Assembly (NCBI GenBank): GCA_947624985.1
Contig: CANQMO010000010.1
Coordinates: forward strand, 27,402-91,401
Direction of reading: 5' to 3'
DNA: 64,000 nt
Source of the DNA: an uncultured Oscillospiraceae bacterium
GTDB lineage: Bacteria; Bacillota; Clostridia; Oscillospirales; Oscillospiraceae
Positions 1 through 7,689 of this stretch are shown piece after piece. Within the stretch, counting starts at the first letter, position 1; each line of letters starts with the position of its first letter. The position numbers and the translations under genes are program-made. Below the pieces are notes generated by a model that was not told where the DNA came from, did not search any database, and saw nothing but the letters and a program-made list of their open reading frames with translations.

Positions 1-504
1 GGCTATGAGATGTTTGCCGTCAGCGCCAGGACAGGCGAGGGGCTGGACGCGCTGCGGGCCGCTCTCGGGGGAAAGATCTGCTGCTTTACCGGCAACTCCG
101 GCGTAGGCAAGAGCACGCTCATCAACGCTCTGGCGCCCGATCTTGCCATCCCCACGGCGGAGGTGAGCCGGAAGCTTGGCCGGGGCAGGCACACCACCCG
201 GCATGTGGAGCTTTTCGACATCGGCGGCGGCACGCTCCTTTTTGACACACCGGGCTTTGCCTCCTTTGGCGACGAGATGGAGACGCCGATCCTGCCGGAG
301 GAACTGGCCGGCCTGTTCCCGGAATTCGCCCCCTGTCTCGGCGGCTGCCGCTTTGACGACTGCACCCACCGGTCGGAGCCCGGCTGCGCGCTGCGGCGGG
401 CGGTAGAGGACGGCCGCGTCCACCCGAGCCGGTACGGTTCCTATCTGCGGCTTTACGAGGAAGCGGCCCGGCTGAAACGCTGGCAGATCGAAACGGGATC
501 ATAA
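1..504 (+). CDS. rsgA: Ribosome small subunit-dependent GTPase A, C-terminal part
   Basis: The 5' end is cut by the window edge, so only about 167 residues are visible. RsgA is a circularly permuted GTPase that acts in late 30S ribosomal subunit maturation. The visible part holds the P-loop GNSGVGKST (about residues 31-39), the G3 motif DTPGF (about 82-86) and the C-terminal zinc site with Cys/Cys/Cys-x-His/Cys spacing (about 112-129). The N-terminal OB fold lies outside the window. The stop TAA at 502-504 is followed at once by a strong hairpin. Identification is firm because motif order and zinc site are diagnostic of the family. Confidence 0.96.
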   Translation, partial: GYEMFAVSARTGEGLDALRAALGGKICCFTGNSGVGKSTLINALAPDLAIPTAEVSRKLGRGRHTTRHVELFDIGGGTLLFDTPGFASFGDEMETPILPEELAGLFPEFAPCLGGCRFDDCTHRSEPGCALRRAVEDGRVHPSRYGSYLRLYEEAARLKRWQIETGS

Positions 505-509
505 CAAAA

Positions 510-550
510 ACCGCCTTTCGCCCATACAATGGACGGGAGGCGGTCTTATT
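510..550 (+). terminator. Hairpin after rsgA that also covers the next gene's ribosome binding site
   Basis: An 11-bp stem pairs ACCGCCTTTCG (510-520) with CGGGAGGCGGT (534-544), including G-T pairs, and is followed by CTTATT. It can act as an intrinsic terminator for rsgA. Its 3' arm contains GGGAGG, the only good Shine-Dalgarno sequence for the small ORF starting at 551, so folding would hide that site. Confidence 0.6.
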
Positions 551-706
551 ATGCGCAGACATGGCAAAAGGGGAGGCTGGTGCGGCTATGTGGCCATCGG
601 CGTGGGTGTTTTCATCATGATGGCCCTGATCCTGCCCAGCTGGTTCTGGTGGGTGATATGTTCCATTCTTCTGGTCTGCGGCGGCATCTGGCTGCTGCGC
701 TGCTGA
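551..706 (+). CDS. 51-residue hydrophobic membrane miniprotein
   Basis: ATG at 551, stop TGA at 704-706, 51 codons. The N terminus is basic (MRRHGKRGG), followed by two hydrophobic stretches separated by a Pro-Ser-Trp-Phe-Trp-Trp turn, so a one- or two-pass membrane peptide is likely. GGGAGG lies about 10 nt upstream, inside the 3' arm of the preceding hairpin. The next gene is a SPOCS-LysM sporulation protein about 60 nt downstream, so a sporulation role is possible but unproven. I do not recognise the family. Coding status rests on the clean start, ribosome binding site and typical membrane-peptide composition. Confidence 0.6.
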   Translation: MRRHGKRGGWCGYVAIGVGVFIMMALILPSWFWWVICSILLVCGGIWLLRC

Positions 707-769
707 CATATCCGGCGCCGCGCCGGCATATCCTTGCCTAGAAAAAATAGTGCAAGGAGCGATCAAATC

Positions 770-2263
770 ATGGAAACGGCTCTGAAAAAGGACGTATACG
801 AGCACCTGGCCACCGTATGGTCGGGGTCATTCAGCCGGGACTTCACAGCGGAGAGCATCGTGCCGGACGCCATGCCGGATGTGGCCGGTATCATCGACGC
901 GGACGGCGTCATCACGCTTCGGAGCAAGGAGGCGGAGGCGGGCTCTGTCGCGCTGGCCGCCTCTTTGAGCGTATCGGTGCTGTACATGCCGGAAAACGGC
1001 GGCGTCATGCAGACCATGTCCGTGGCCATACCGGTGGAAATGCGCACGGACGCGCCGGGCGTTGACCAGGACTGCCAGACCGTCGCCAGGGTCCGCGTCC
1101 GCGCCATCGACGCCAGGATGGTCAACTCCCGAAAAATATCTGTCCGGGCCGATGTGGACTGCGAGGCGGCGGCTTACCAGAAGCGCAGCGTGGAGGTCGC
1201 CTCCGGGCTCGACAGCGGCGGGGACGCCATACATATCCTCACAAAAACGGTACCGGTCTCCGTGGTGGCGGACGTGCGGGAAAAGACGTTCGTGGTGACG
1301 GACGAGTACCAGCTTCCCACCGGTATGGAGACGGTGGAGCGTATTTTGAGCCAGCGGGTAGAGGCGGCCGTGGAGGACGTCAAATATGTCAGCGGCAAGG
1401 TCGTATTCCGGGGAAGGATACGGGCCGGTCTGCTGCTCGCCGGAGCCGACGGACAGATCGGCGCCGCGCGGTATGAAACGGAGTATTCCCAGATCATGGA
1501 AGTCGCCGTGGAGGCGGAGAACGTGCTGGGCTCGGTGACGATGATGTTCACAGGCGTATATTTCGACCTGCCGGAGCGCGACAGCGACGGGCAGATCAAG
1601 GCCGAACTGCATCTTGTGGCCCAGACGGTGTGCAGGCAGTCCCGGGAGATGACCTACATCGCCGATCTTTACAGCAACCGGACAGCGCTGGCCGGTCAGA
1701 CGGAGGCGCTCTCGCTCACGGCGAGCGCCCAGCCCGTTTCCATGCGTCAGACGGTGACGGGCAGCGCGGAGCTGATGGGCGCGGCGGGGGACGTGCTCAC
1801 CGTGAGCGCAACGGTGGGGACGGTCACCACAGAGGGGGAGACAGTAAAGACGACTGTGAACGTGCGCGCCATCATCCGGCAGGACGGCGGCGGCTACACC
1901 ACGGCCCGCTGCCGCCTGTCCGGGGAGTTCACCGCCGATCTGCCTGGGGGCACGGCGTTGCAGGCCGTGAGCGTCAGCGTGACGGACGTATACAGCGGCG
2001 TCACCGGCGGCACGCTGGACGTGCGCGCCGTGCTGCAAATGGAGGCCGTGGCCGCGTCGGCCGGGAACGTCATGGTCCTGACCGGTATCGTGGAGGAGGA
2101 GCAGTCCTGCGCCGAGGCCGCGCCCTCTGTCACGCTGGTCAGGCTGGAGCCGGGGGCGGATATGTGGACGGTGGCAAAAAAATACCACTCGACGGTGGAG
2201 GCCATCTCCGCCGCCAACGGAGAGCGGCAGACGGGCCTTGTTCTGATCCCGAAGGCCAGATAG
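770..2263 (+). CDS. SPOCS (DUF3794) and LysM domain protein, SipL-like
   Basis: A 497-aa protein with repeated SPOCS/DUF3794 beta-rich domains over most of its length and a C-terminal LysM domain (about residues 450-495, with the segment WTVAKKYHSTVEAISAAN). Size and domain order match SipL of Clostridioides difficile, which binds SpoIVA and links coat to forespore; SpoIVA is also in this window at 25.7 kb. I chose ATG 770 because AAGGAG sits at 754-759 with a 10-nt spacer; an in-frame TTG at 734 has no such site. Clostridia carry several DUF3794 paralogues, so SipL orthology is likely rather than certain. Confidence 0.85.
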   Translation: METALKKDVYEHLATVWSGSFSRDFTAESIVPDAMPDVAGIIDADGVITLRSKEAEAGSVALAASLSVSVLYMPENGGVMQTMSVAIPVEMRTDAPGVDQDCQTVARVRVRAIDARMVNSRKISVRADVDCEAAAYQKRSVEVASGLDSGGDAIHILTKTVPVSVVADVREKTFVVTDEYQLPTGMETVERILSQRVEAAVEDVKYVSGKVVFRGRIRAGLLLAGADGQIGAARYETEYSQIMEVAVEAENVLGSVTMMFTGVYFDLPERDSDGQIKAELHLVAQTVCRQSREMTYIADLYSNRTALAGQTEALSLTASAQPVSMRQTVTGSAELMGAAGDVLTVSATVGTVTTEGETVKTTVNVRAIIRQDGGGYTTARCRLSGEFTADLPGGTALQAVSVSVTDVYSGVTGGTLDVRAVLQMEAVAASAGNVMVLTGIVEEEQSCAEAAPSVTLVRLEPGADMWTVAKKYHSTVEAISAANGERQTGLVLIPKAR

Positions 2264-2269
2264 TTGCTG

Positions 2270-2298
2270 TTGCTATTGAGGCGAAACTGTGTTACAAT
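2270..2298 (+). promoter_or_regulatory. Sigma-A-type promoter for yebC
   Basis: TTGCTA (2270-2275), a 17-nt spacer, then TACAAT (2293-2298), just after the stop of the SPOCS-LysM gene and 36 nt before the yebC start. Confidence 0.7.
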
Positions 2299-2333
2299 GA
2301 CCTGTAACGTAACGATACAGGGGGATAAAAACC

Positions 2334-3074
2334 ATGTCCGGACATTCCAAATGGCACAACATACAAAAGACAAAAGGCGCCGCGGACGCCAAGCGGGCGC
2401 AGGCATTCACCAAGATCGCCCGTGAGATCATCGTGGCGGTGAAAGAGGGCGGTAGCGGTGACCCGAAAAACAATATGCGTCTGGCCGCGGTCATCACCAA
2501 GGCCAAGGCCGCCAATATGCCCAATGACAATATCAAGCGCACCATCGACAAGGCCCTTGGCAGCGGCGACACCTCCAGCTTCGAGAGCGTGACCTATGAG
2601 GGCTACGGCCCCAGCGGCGTGGCCGTCATCGTGGAGGCCATGACCGACAACCGCAACCGCACCGCCAGCGACGTGCGGCACACCTTCGACAAGTATAACG
2701 GCAACCTGGGAGCCACCAACTGCGTCAGCTGGTCCTTTGACCGCAAGGGCGTCATCGTAGTGGACAATGAGGACGGCGATCTGGACGAGGACACCGTGCT
2801 CATGGACGCGATGGAGGCCGGCGCCGTGGATATGGAGACGGAGGAGGGCGTTTTCACCCTCTATACCGCGCCGGAGGACGTGACCGCCGTGGCGGAATAT
2901 ATGACCGCCCACGGCTACAAGCTGGACTCCGCCCAGGAGGAAATGGTGCCGCAGTCCTATATCACCCTCACCTCCGAGGGCGACCGGAAGAACATGCAGA
3001 AAATGCTGGATGTGTTCGAGGACAACGACGACGTGCAGAACGTCTGGCACAACTGGGAGAACATGGACGAGTAA
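2334..3074 (+). CDS. yebC: YebC/PmpR family protein
   Basis: A 246-aa full-length YebC/TACO1 family member beginning with the canonical MSGHSKWHNIQ. Family members are annotated as DNA-binding regulators, and recent work on the family ties them to translation of proline-rich stretches by the ribosome. The three-domain layout is intact, with an acidic central section (VVDNEDGDLDEDT) and a C terminus of usual length. GGGGG lies about 10 nt before ATG 2334, behind a good promoter at 2270-2298. The RNase P RNA begins only a few nucleotides after the stop codon, so read-through into rnpB is possible. Confidence 0.96.
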   Translation: MSGHSKWHNIQKTKGAADAKRAQAFTKIAREIIVAVKEGGSGDPKNNMRLAAVITKAKAANMPNDNIKRTIDKALGSGDTSSFESVTYEGYGPSGVAVIVEAMTDNRNRTASDVRHTFDKYNGNLGATNCVSWSFDRKGVIVVDNEDGDLDEDTVLMDAMEAGAVDMETEEGVFTLYTAPEDVTAVAEYMTAHGYKLDSAQEEMVPQSYITLTSEGDRKNMQKMLDVFEDNDDVQNVWHNWENMDE

Positions 3075-3080
3075 AGGATA

Positions 3081-3422
3081 TGCGAGTTTTCCGAATGGCC
3101 GCGGGCACAGGCCGAAAGGCCGTGCGTGAGGAAAGTCCGGGCTCCGCAGGGCAAGGATAACGGGTAACGCCCGCCGATGGCGACATCAGGACGAGTGCAA
3201 CAGAAACAGACCGCCGTAGTAACGGTAAGGGTGGAAAGGCGGTGTAAGAGACCACCCGGCGCTCTGGCGACAGTGCGCTGCTGTAAACTCTATCCGGAGC
3301 AACACCGTGGAGGGGGAATGGACCGGCCCGGTCCCCCCGGGGAGGTGGCTGGAGCGCGACGGCAACGTCACGCCTAGATAGATGGCCATTTTTAACAGAA
3401 TCCGGCTTACAGGAAGACTCGT
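3081..3422 (+). ncRNA. rnpB: RNase P RNA, bacterial class A
   Basis: The catalytic RNA of RNase P, which matures tRNA 5' ends. Diagnostic conserved blocks are present in order: GAGGAAAGTCCGGGCTCC near 3128, ACAGAAACAGACCGCC near 3198, a GGTGGAAAGGCGG segment near 3231, and the closing segment AATCCGGCTTAC near 3399. The P1 helix pairs CGAGTTTTCC (3083-3092) with GGAAGACTCG (3412-3421), which fixes the ends. A perfect terminator follows. Small open frames inside this interval are not genes. No dedicated promoter was recognised in the end of yebC. Confidence 0.95.
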
Positions 3423-3427
3423 TTACC

Positions 3428-3460
3428 AAAAGAGACAGGCGCTTTCGCCTGTCTCTTTTT
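3428..3460 (+). terminator. Intrinsic terminator of rnpB
   Basis: An 11-bp stem, AGAGACAGGCG (3431-3441) with CGCCTGTCTCT (3446-3456), small loop, then a T run. Confidence 0.95.
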
Positions 3461-3485
3461 ACATCATGTTGTAGTTATTCGTTTC

Positions 3486-3514
3486 TTGCGCAACACTATA
3501 TAGTGCGGTATAAT
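3486..3514 (+). promoter_or_regulatory. Promoter of murD with a palindrome in the spacer
   Basis: TTGCGC (3486-3491), 17-nt spacer, TATAAT (3509-3514). The spacer contains the perfect 12-bp palindrome CACTATATAGTG (3494-3505), which may be a repressor operator. Confidence 0.75.
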
Positions 3515-3534
3515 CTGCGTGGAGGTGTTTTGCC

Positions 3535-4920
3535 TTGACATTGCAGGAGTATTTGTCCGGTCTTGCGGGAAAGCGTGTGGCCGTGGTCGGCGCGGGGCTT
3601 TCCAATCGGCCCCTGATCGGACTTTTGTCCGAGGCGGGGGCGGACGTGACCGTTTGCGACAGATCTTCCCAGGACGCGCTTGGCGCGTTTTATGATACCT
3701 ACAGCGCCAGGGGCGTGAAGTTTTGCCTTGGCGAGAACTATACCGACGGCGTCGCCGGCGACGTCATCTTCCGTACTCCCAGCTTTCTGCCGTTTCAGCC
3801 TGCGCTGGCCAGAGCGGCGGCTGCGGGGGCGCAGATCACCAGTGAGATGGAGGTCTTTTTCAGGCTATGTCCCTGTCCGGTCATCGCCGTGACCGGCTCC
3901 GACGGCAAGACGACCACCACCACGATCATCGCAAAGCTGCTGGAGGCCTCCGGTAAAAAGGTCTGGCTCGGCGGCAACATCGGCCATCCGCTCCTGGCGG
4001 AAGTGGACGCGATACGCGCGGATGACCGCGCCGTGCTGGAGCTCAGCTCCTTTCAGCTGCACAGCATGACGTGCTCTCCGGACGTCGCGGTCGTCACCAA
4101 TCTGGCGCCGAACCATCTGGATATCCACAGGGATTATCAGGATTATATCGACGCGAAAAAGCAGATATTCCTCCACCAGCGTCCGGATGGACGGCTGGTT
4201 TTGAATCGTGACAACGCCGTCACCGCCGCCTGCGCCCGTGAGGCAAAGTGTCCTGTAGTCTGGTTCAGCCGGCGGGAAAAGGTGGACCGGGGCGTCTATC
4301 TGCGCGCCGACGGCGTGATATGCGCTGTCGAGGCCGGGGCGGAGACGCCGATCCTGCCGGCGGGGGAGATCCGCGTGCCCGGCATGCACAACGTGGAGAA
4401 TATGATGGCCGCTTTCGCCGCCGTCTGGGGCATGGTACGGCCGGAGGTGATGGCCCGGACCGCCCGGACCTTCACCGGCGTGGCCCACCGGCTGGAGACG
4501 GTCCGTGTGCACAGAGGCGTGACGTATATCAACGACTCTATCGCCTCCAGCCCGGACCGGACTATGGCGGGCCTGGCGTGCTTTGACAAAAAGCTCATCC
4601 TTATCGCCGGAGGCAAGGACAAGGGCATTCCCTTTGACAGCCTTGGCCCCGCTGTGTGCCGCCATGTGAAGCGGCTTTACCTGACGGGCATGACGGCGGA
4701 GAAGATCAGGGCCGCCGTAGAGGCGGCGCCGGAATATAAGCCCGGCGCGCCGGAGATATTTGTGATAGAGGATTTTACCGAGACGGTGAAGGCGGCCGCC
4801 GCGTCGGCGGAGCCGGGGGACACGGTGCTGATGAGCCCGGCCAGCACTTCCTTTGACCGATTCAAAAATTTTGAGGAACGGGGCGAGCTGTTCCGCCGGA
4901 TAATAGAGGAGATGGAGTGA
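3535..4920 (+). CDS. murD: UDP-N-acetylmuramoyl-L-alanine--D-glutamate ligase
   Basis: A 461-aa cytoplasmic Mur ligase adding D-glutamate to UDP-MurNAc-L-Ala in peptidoglycan synthesis. It has an N-terminal Rossmann-like UDP-binding domain (VAVVGAGLSNRPL), the ATP-binding loop GSDGKTT at residues 121-127, a central ATPase domain with NHLDIH and a C-terminal domain (AGGKDKG). The start is TTG 3535, preceded by GGAGGTG about 8 nt upstream. It stands alone in this region, away from the usual division-cell wall cluster, and is followed after 4 nt by an M42 peptidase gene. Confidence 0.96.
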   Translation: MTLQEYLSGLAGKRVAVVGAGLSNRPLIGLLSEAGADVTVCDRSSQDALGAFYDTYSARGVKFCLGENYTDGVAGDVIFRTPSFLPFQPALARAAAAGAQITSEMEVFFRLCPCPVIAVTGSDGKTTTTTIIAKLLEASGKKVWLGGNIGHPLLAEVDAIRADDRAVLELSSFQLHSMTCSPDVAVVTNLAPNHLDIHRDYQDYIDAKKQIFLHQRPDGRLVLNRDNAVTAACAREAKCPVVWFSRREKVDRGVYLRADGVICAVEAGAETPILPAGEIRVPGMHNVENMMAAFAAVWGMVRPEVMARTARTFTGVAHRLETVRVHRGVTYINDSIASSPDRTMAGLACFDKKLILIAGGKDKGIPFDSLGPAVCRHVKRLYLTGMTAEKIRAAVEAAPEYKPGAPEIFVIEDFTETVKAAAASAEPGDTVLMSPASTSFDRFKNFEERGELFRRIIEEME

Positions 4921-4924
4921 GAGC

Positions 4925-5947
4925 ATGGAACTTGTGGGATTGACAAAGCGCCTTTGCGGGCTCTCCGGCCCCTCCGGCTTTGAGCAGCCGGTACGGGCGT
5001 GGATAGCGGAGTATCTGGAGCCCTTTGCCGACGAGATCGGCACCGACCCCCTGGGCAACATGATCGCCGTCAAGCGCTGCGGTAAGCCCGGCGCGAAGCT
5101 GGTGCTGCTGGACGCCCACATGGACGAGATCGGCTTTATCGTCACCGGCGCGGAAAAGGGTTTTTTGTCCTTCGGCATGTTGGGCGGGGTGGATCAGAGG
5201 ATGCTGCCCGCCCGGGAGGTACGGGTGCTGACGGAGCCGCCGCTGTTCGGCGTCATCGACACCATGCCGCCCCATGTGCTCAGCGAAGAGGAAAAGAGCC
5301 GGGCCATTGACCCGAACAAGCTTTTCATTGACGTGGGCCTCTGCCAGGAGGAGGCGGAAAAGGCCGTTCCCGCCGGCACGCCGGTGGTTTACGCCGCCTC
5401 CTGCGAGGAGCTTGGGCACGGGAAGCTGTGCGGCAAGGCGCTGGACGACAGGGCCTGCGCGGCCATTATCATAAAAGCGTTTGAAATGCTCAGCGGTCGG
5501 GACCTGAACGTTGACCTCTGCTGCCTTGTGAGCACCCAGGAGGAGGTAGGGCACCGGGGCGCGAAGGTCGCCGCCTGGGGGCTGGAACCCGATATCGCTC
5601 TGGTGGTTGACGTGACCCATGGCAAGACTCCGGACGCGCAAAATGTGCCGTGCTCCTGCGGCAAAGGCGCGGCCATCGGTATCGGCCCCAATATCAACAG
5701 CGCTCTTTCAAAAGAGCTTTTCGCCCTGGCGGAGGCAAGGGGCATAGCCCACCAGCCGAAGGCGGAGCCGGGCGGTAACAGCGGCACCAATGCGGAGGCG
5801 ATCCAGATCTCCCGGGAGGGCGTCGCCACGGCGCTCATCAGCCTGCCGCTGAAGTACATGCATACGCCGGTGGAGATGGTATCGCTGGAGGATATGACCG
5901 CCATCGTGGAGCTTCTGACGGCCTATGTGGAAGGTTTGGAGGTTTGA
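4925..5947 (+). CDS. M42 family metallopeptidase (first of a tandem pair)
   Basis: A 340-aa cytosolic aminopeptidase of the M42 (PepA/TET/glutamyl aminopeptidase) family. Metal and catalytic motifs are visible: AHMDE (residues 64-68), ALDDRA near 180, STQEEVGHRGA near 205 and VVDVTHG near 230. Such enzymes form large hollow complexes that trim peptides. The gene starts 4 nt after murD and is probably translated from the same message. The next gene is a second M42 member with the same motifs, so the pair looks like an old duplication. Substrate cannot be read from sequence; some relatives are misannotated as endoglucanase or FrvX. Confidence 0.92.
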   Translation: MELVGLTKRLCGLSGPSGFEQPVRAWIAEYLEPFADEIGTDPLGNMIAVKRCGKPGAKLVLLDAHMDEIGFIVTGAEKGFLSFGMLGGVDQRMLPAREVRVLTEPPLFGVIDTMPPHVLSEEEKSRAIDPNKLFIDVGLCQEEAEKAVPAGTPVVYAASCEELGHGKLCGKALDDRACAAIIIKAFEMLSGRDLNVDLCCLVSTQEEVGHRGAKVAAWGLEPDIALVVDVTHGKTPDAQNVPCSCGKGAAIGIGPNINSALSKELFALAEARGIAHQPKAEPGGNSGTNAEAIQISREGVATALISLPLKYMHTPVEMVSLEDMTAIVELLTAYVEGLEV

Positions 5948-5951
5948 GGCG

Positions 5952-6974
5952 ATGTTTTTGGATACCATGGAGACTCTCTGCTGCCTGGGAGGCGTTTCCG
6001 GCGGCGAGGATGAGGTAAGAGATTACATTCTGGAACGGGCCATGCCTTTTGCGGACGAGATAAAGACCGATCCCATGGGCAACCTGATGATATTCAAAAA
6101 AGGCGCCGTGACGCCGGCTGTGCGCGTCATGCTCTGCGCCCACATGGACGAGGTGGGCCTGATCGTGACGGACATCACATCGGACGGCTATCTGCGCTTT
6201 GACCAGGCCGGCGGTATCGACAGACGGGTGCTGATCGGCAAGCAGGTATATGTGGGACAGGACCGGGTGCCCGGCGTGGTGGGCTCCAAGGCGGTACATC
6301 TGACAACGGCGGAGCAGCGCAAGACCCTGCCCGCCATGAGCGAGATGTACATCGACATCGGCGCCGAAAGCCGGGAGGAGGCGTGCGCGTCCGTTTCTGT
6401 GGGTGATCTTGTCGCCTTTGACGACAGGGTCGTCCGCTTTGGAGACGGCTTTATCAAAGCCAAGGCCATCGACGACCGGGCCGGCTGCGCCACCATGGTG
6501 GAGCTTTTGGAGAGCGAGCTGCCCTGTGACTGCTGGTTTGCCTTCACGGTCCAGGAGGAGGTCGGCGCCCGGGGCGCGACCATCGCCGCCCGGAGCGTGG
6601 AGCCCGATGTAGCGCTGATACTGGAGACCACCACCGCCGCCGATATTCCCGGCACGGAGGGCGCGGATCGTGTCTGTCAGCTGGGGAAGGGCGTCGTCAT
6701 CCCCTTCATGGACCGGGGCACTATCTATAACAGAGAGCTTTTCAGGCTCCTGGGCCGGCTGGCGGACGAAAACGGCATCGCCTGGCAGACCAAGACCAGG
6801 ATCGCCGGCGGGACGGACGGCTCCTCCGTGCAGCGTAGTGGCGCCGGCGTGCGTGTGGCGGCGCTGTCCGTGCCGGTGCGGAACATCCACTCACCGGCGT
6901 GCGTCGCCAGGATCGACGAGTGCGAGGCCCAGTACAATCTGGCCCGTCTGTTTTTGGAGGAAATGGCAAAATAA
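5952..6974 (+). CDS. M42 family metallopeptidase (second of a tandem pair)
   Basis: A 340-aa paralogue of the preceding gene. Motifs AHMDEVG (about 66-72), AIDDRAG (about 180), VQEEVGARGA (about 205) and a final segment around NIHSPACVA are present, so both metal sites look intact. ATG 5952 is chosen over an in-frame upstream ATG at 5925 because GGAGG (5938-5942) lies 9 nt before it and the protein then begins at the family's usual point. The gap to the first M42 gene is 4 nt. The two copies differ clearly outside the motifs, which suggests different peptide preferences or a hetero-oligomer. Confidence 0.92.
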   Translation: MFLDTMETLCCLGGVSGGEDEVRDYILERAMPFADEIKTDPMGNLMIFKKGAVTPAVRVMLCAHMDEVGLIVTDITSDGYLRFDQAGGIDRRVLIGKQVYVGQDRVPGVVGSKAVHLTTAEQRKTLPAMSEMYIDIGAESREEACASVSVGDLVAFDDRVVRFGDGFIKAKAIDDRAGCATMVELLESELPCDCWFAFTVQEEVGARGATIAARSVEPDVALILETTTAADIPGTEGADRVCQLGKGVVIPFMDRGTIYNRELFRLLGRLADENGIAWQTKTRIAGGTDGSSVQRSGAGVRVAALSVPVRNIHSPACVARIDECEAQYNLARLFLEEMAK

Positions 6975-7026
6975 CGTCATGACCGGGCCCGCTCCGGCAT
7001 AGATTGCCCTGACAGGGGGTGATCCC

Positions 7027-7686
7027 ATGCCGCCGAGACGGTGGCCCCGGCGGGGTGCGCGAGGGTTCAGAGGGAACCGGACGGCCCGGCGGGCCGCGGC
7101 GTTGCTGCTGATCGCCGTGATCGTTATCGGAGTGCTGACGGGCAGCCACTCGCTGCGCGATGTGGTGACGGAATACGCCGCCTCCGAGGCCCGGGACGAG
7201 GTGGTCACAAAAGTGAACGCCATCGTGAAGGATGTGATGGCCCAGTTTCAGGATGACGGCAGGACACTTGTGGACCTTCAGCGGGACGCGCAGGGGAGCA
7301 TAACCGCCGTCAGCGCCAACGCGGCCGTCATCAACAACCTGGCCGCGGAGGTGCTCTCCCGCGCCATAGCGGAAATGCAGGAGGACACGGTAACGGTGGA
7401 GATACCGCTGGCGAACCTGTTCGGCAGCGTGCTCCTGATGAACCACGGACCGTCCCTTTCGGTGCACGTTACGGTGCTGTCCTCCAGTTCCTCCGGCTTT
7501 CACAGCGAGCTTACCGGCGCCGGTATCAACCAGACCAGACATCAGCTTTTTCTGGATCTGGATATACAGTTATCCTTTGTGCTGCCCTGGCGGGCGCTGG
7601 ATACATCGGTACAGACGGAGATACTGCTTTCAGAGACGGTGATCGTCGGCGCTGTGCCGAACAGCTATATGAATTGGGAGAGATGA
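7027..7686 (+). CDS. yunB: Sporulation protein YunB
   Basis: A 219-aa protein with a strongly basic N terminus, one hydrophobic segment (about residues 26-42, LLLIAVIVIGVL) and an extracytoplasmic remainder. It matches YunB, a sigma-E-regulon protein needed for efficient sporulation in Bacillus. The segment SAVINNLAAEV-like region near residues 95-110 and the C-terminal ETVIVGAVPNSY are typical of the family. The ribosome binding site is GGGGGTGAT, 5-6 nt before ATG 7027. It ends 3 nt before ligA, so the two genes are likely co-transcribed. The exact molecular role of YunB is unknown. Confidence 0.9.
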   Translation: MPPRRWPRRGARGFRGNRTARRAAALLLIAVIVIGVLTGSHSLRDVVTEYAASEARDEVVTKVNAIVKDVMAQFQDDGRTLVDLQRDAQGSITAVSANAAVINNLAAEVLSRAIAEMQEDTVTVEIPLANLFGSVLLMNHGPSLSVHVTVLSSSSSGFHSELTGAGINQTRHQLFLDLDIQLSFVLPWRALDTSVQTEILLSETVIVGAVPNSYMNWER

Positions 7687-7689
7687 CCC

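Noticed and set aside
734..769. An upstream TTG start for the SPOCS-LysM gene
   Set aside because: The good ribosome binding site AAGGAG lies inside this extension and fits ATG 770.
3177..3389. Small open frames within 3.1-3.4 kb
   Set aside because: They lie inside the RNase P RNA.
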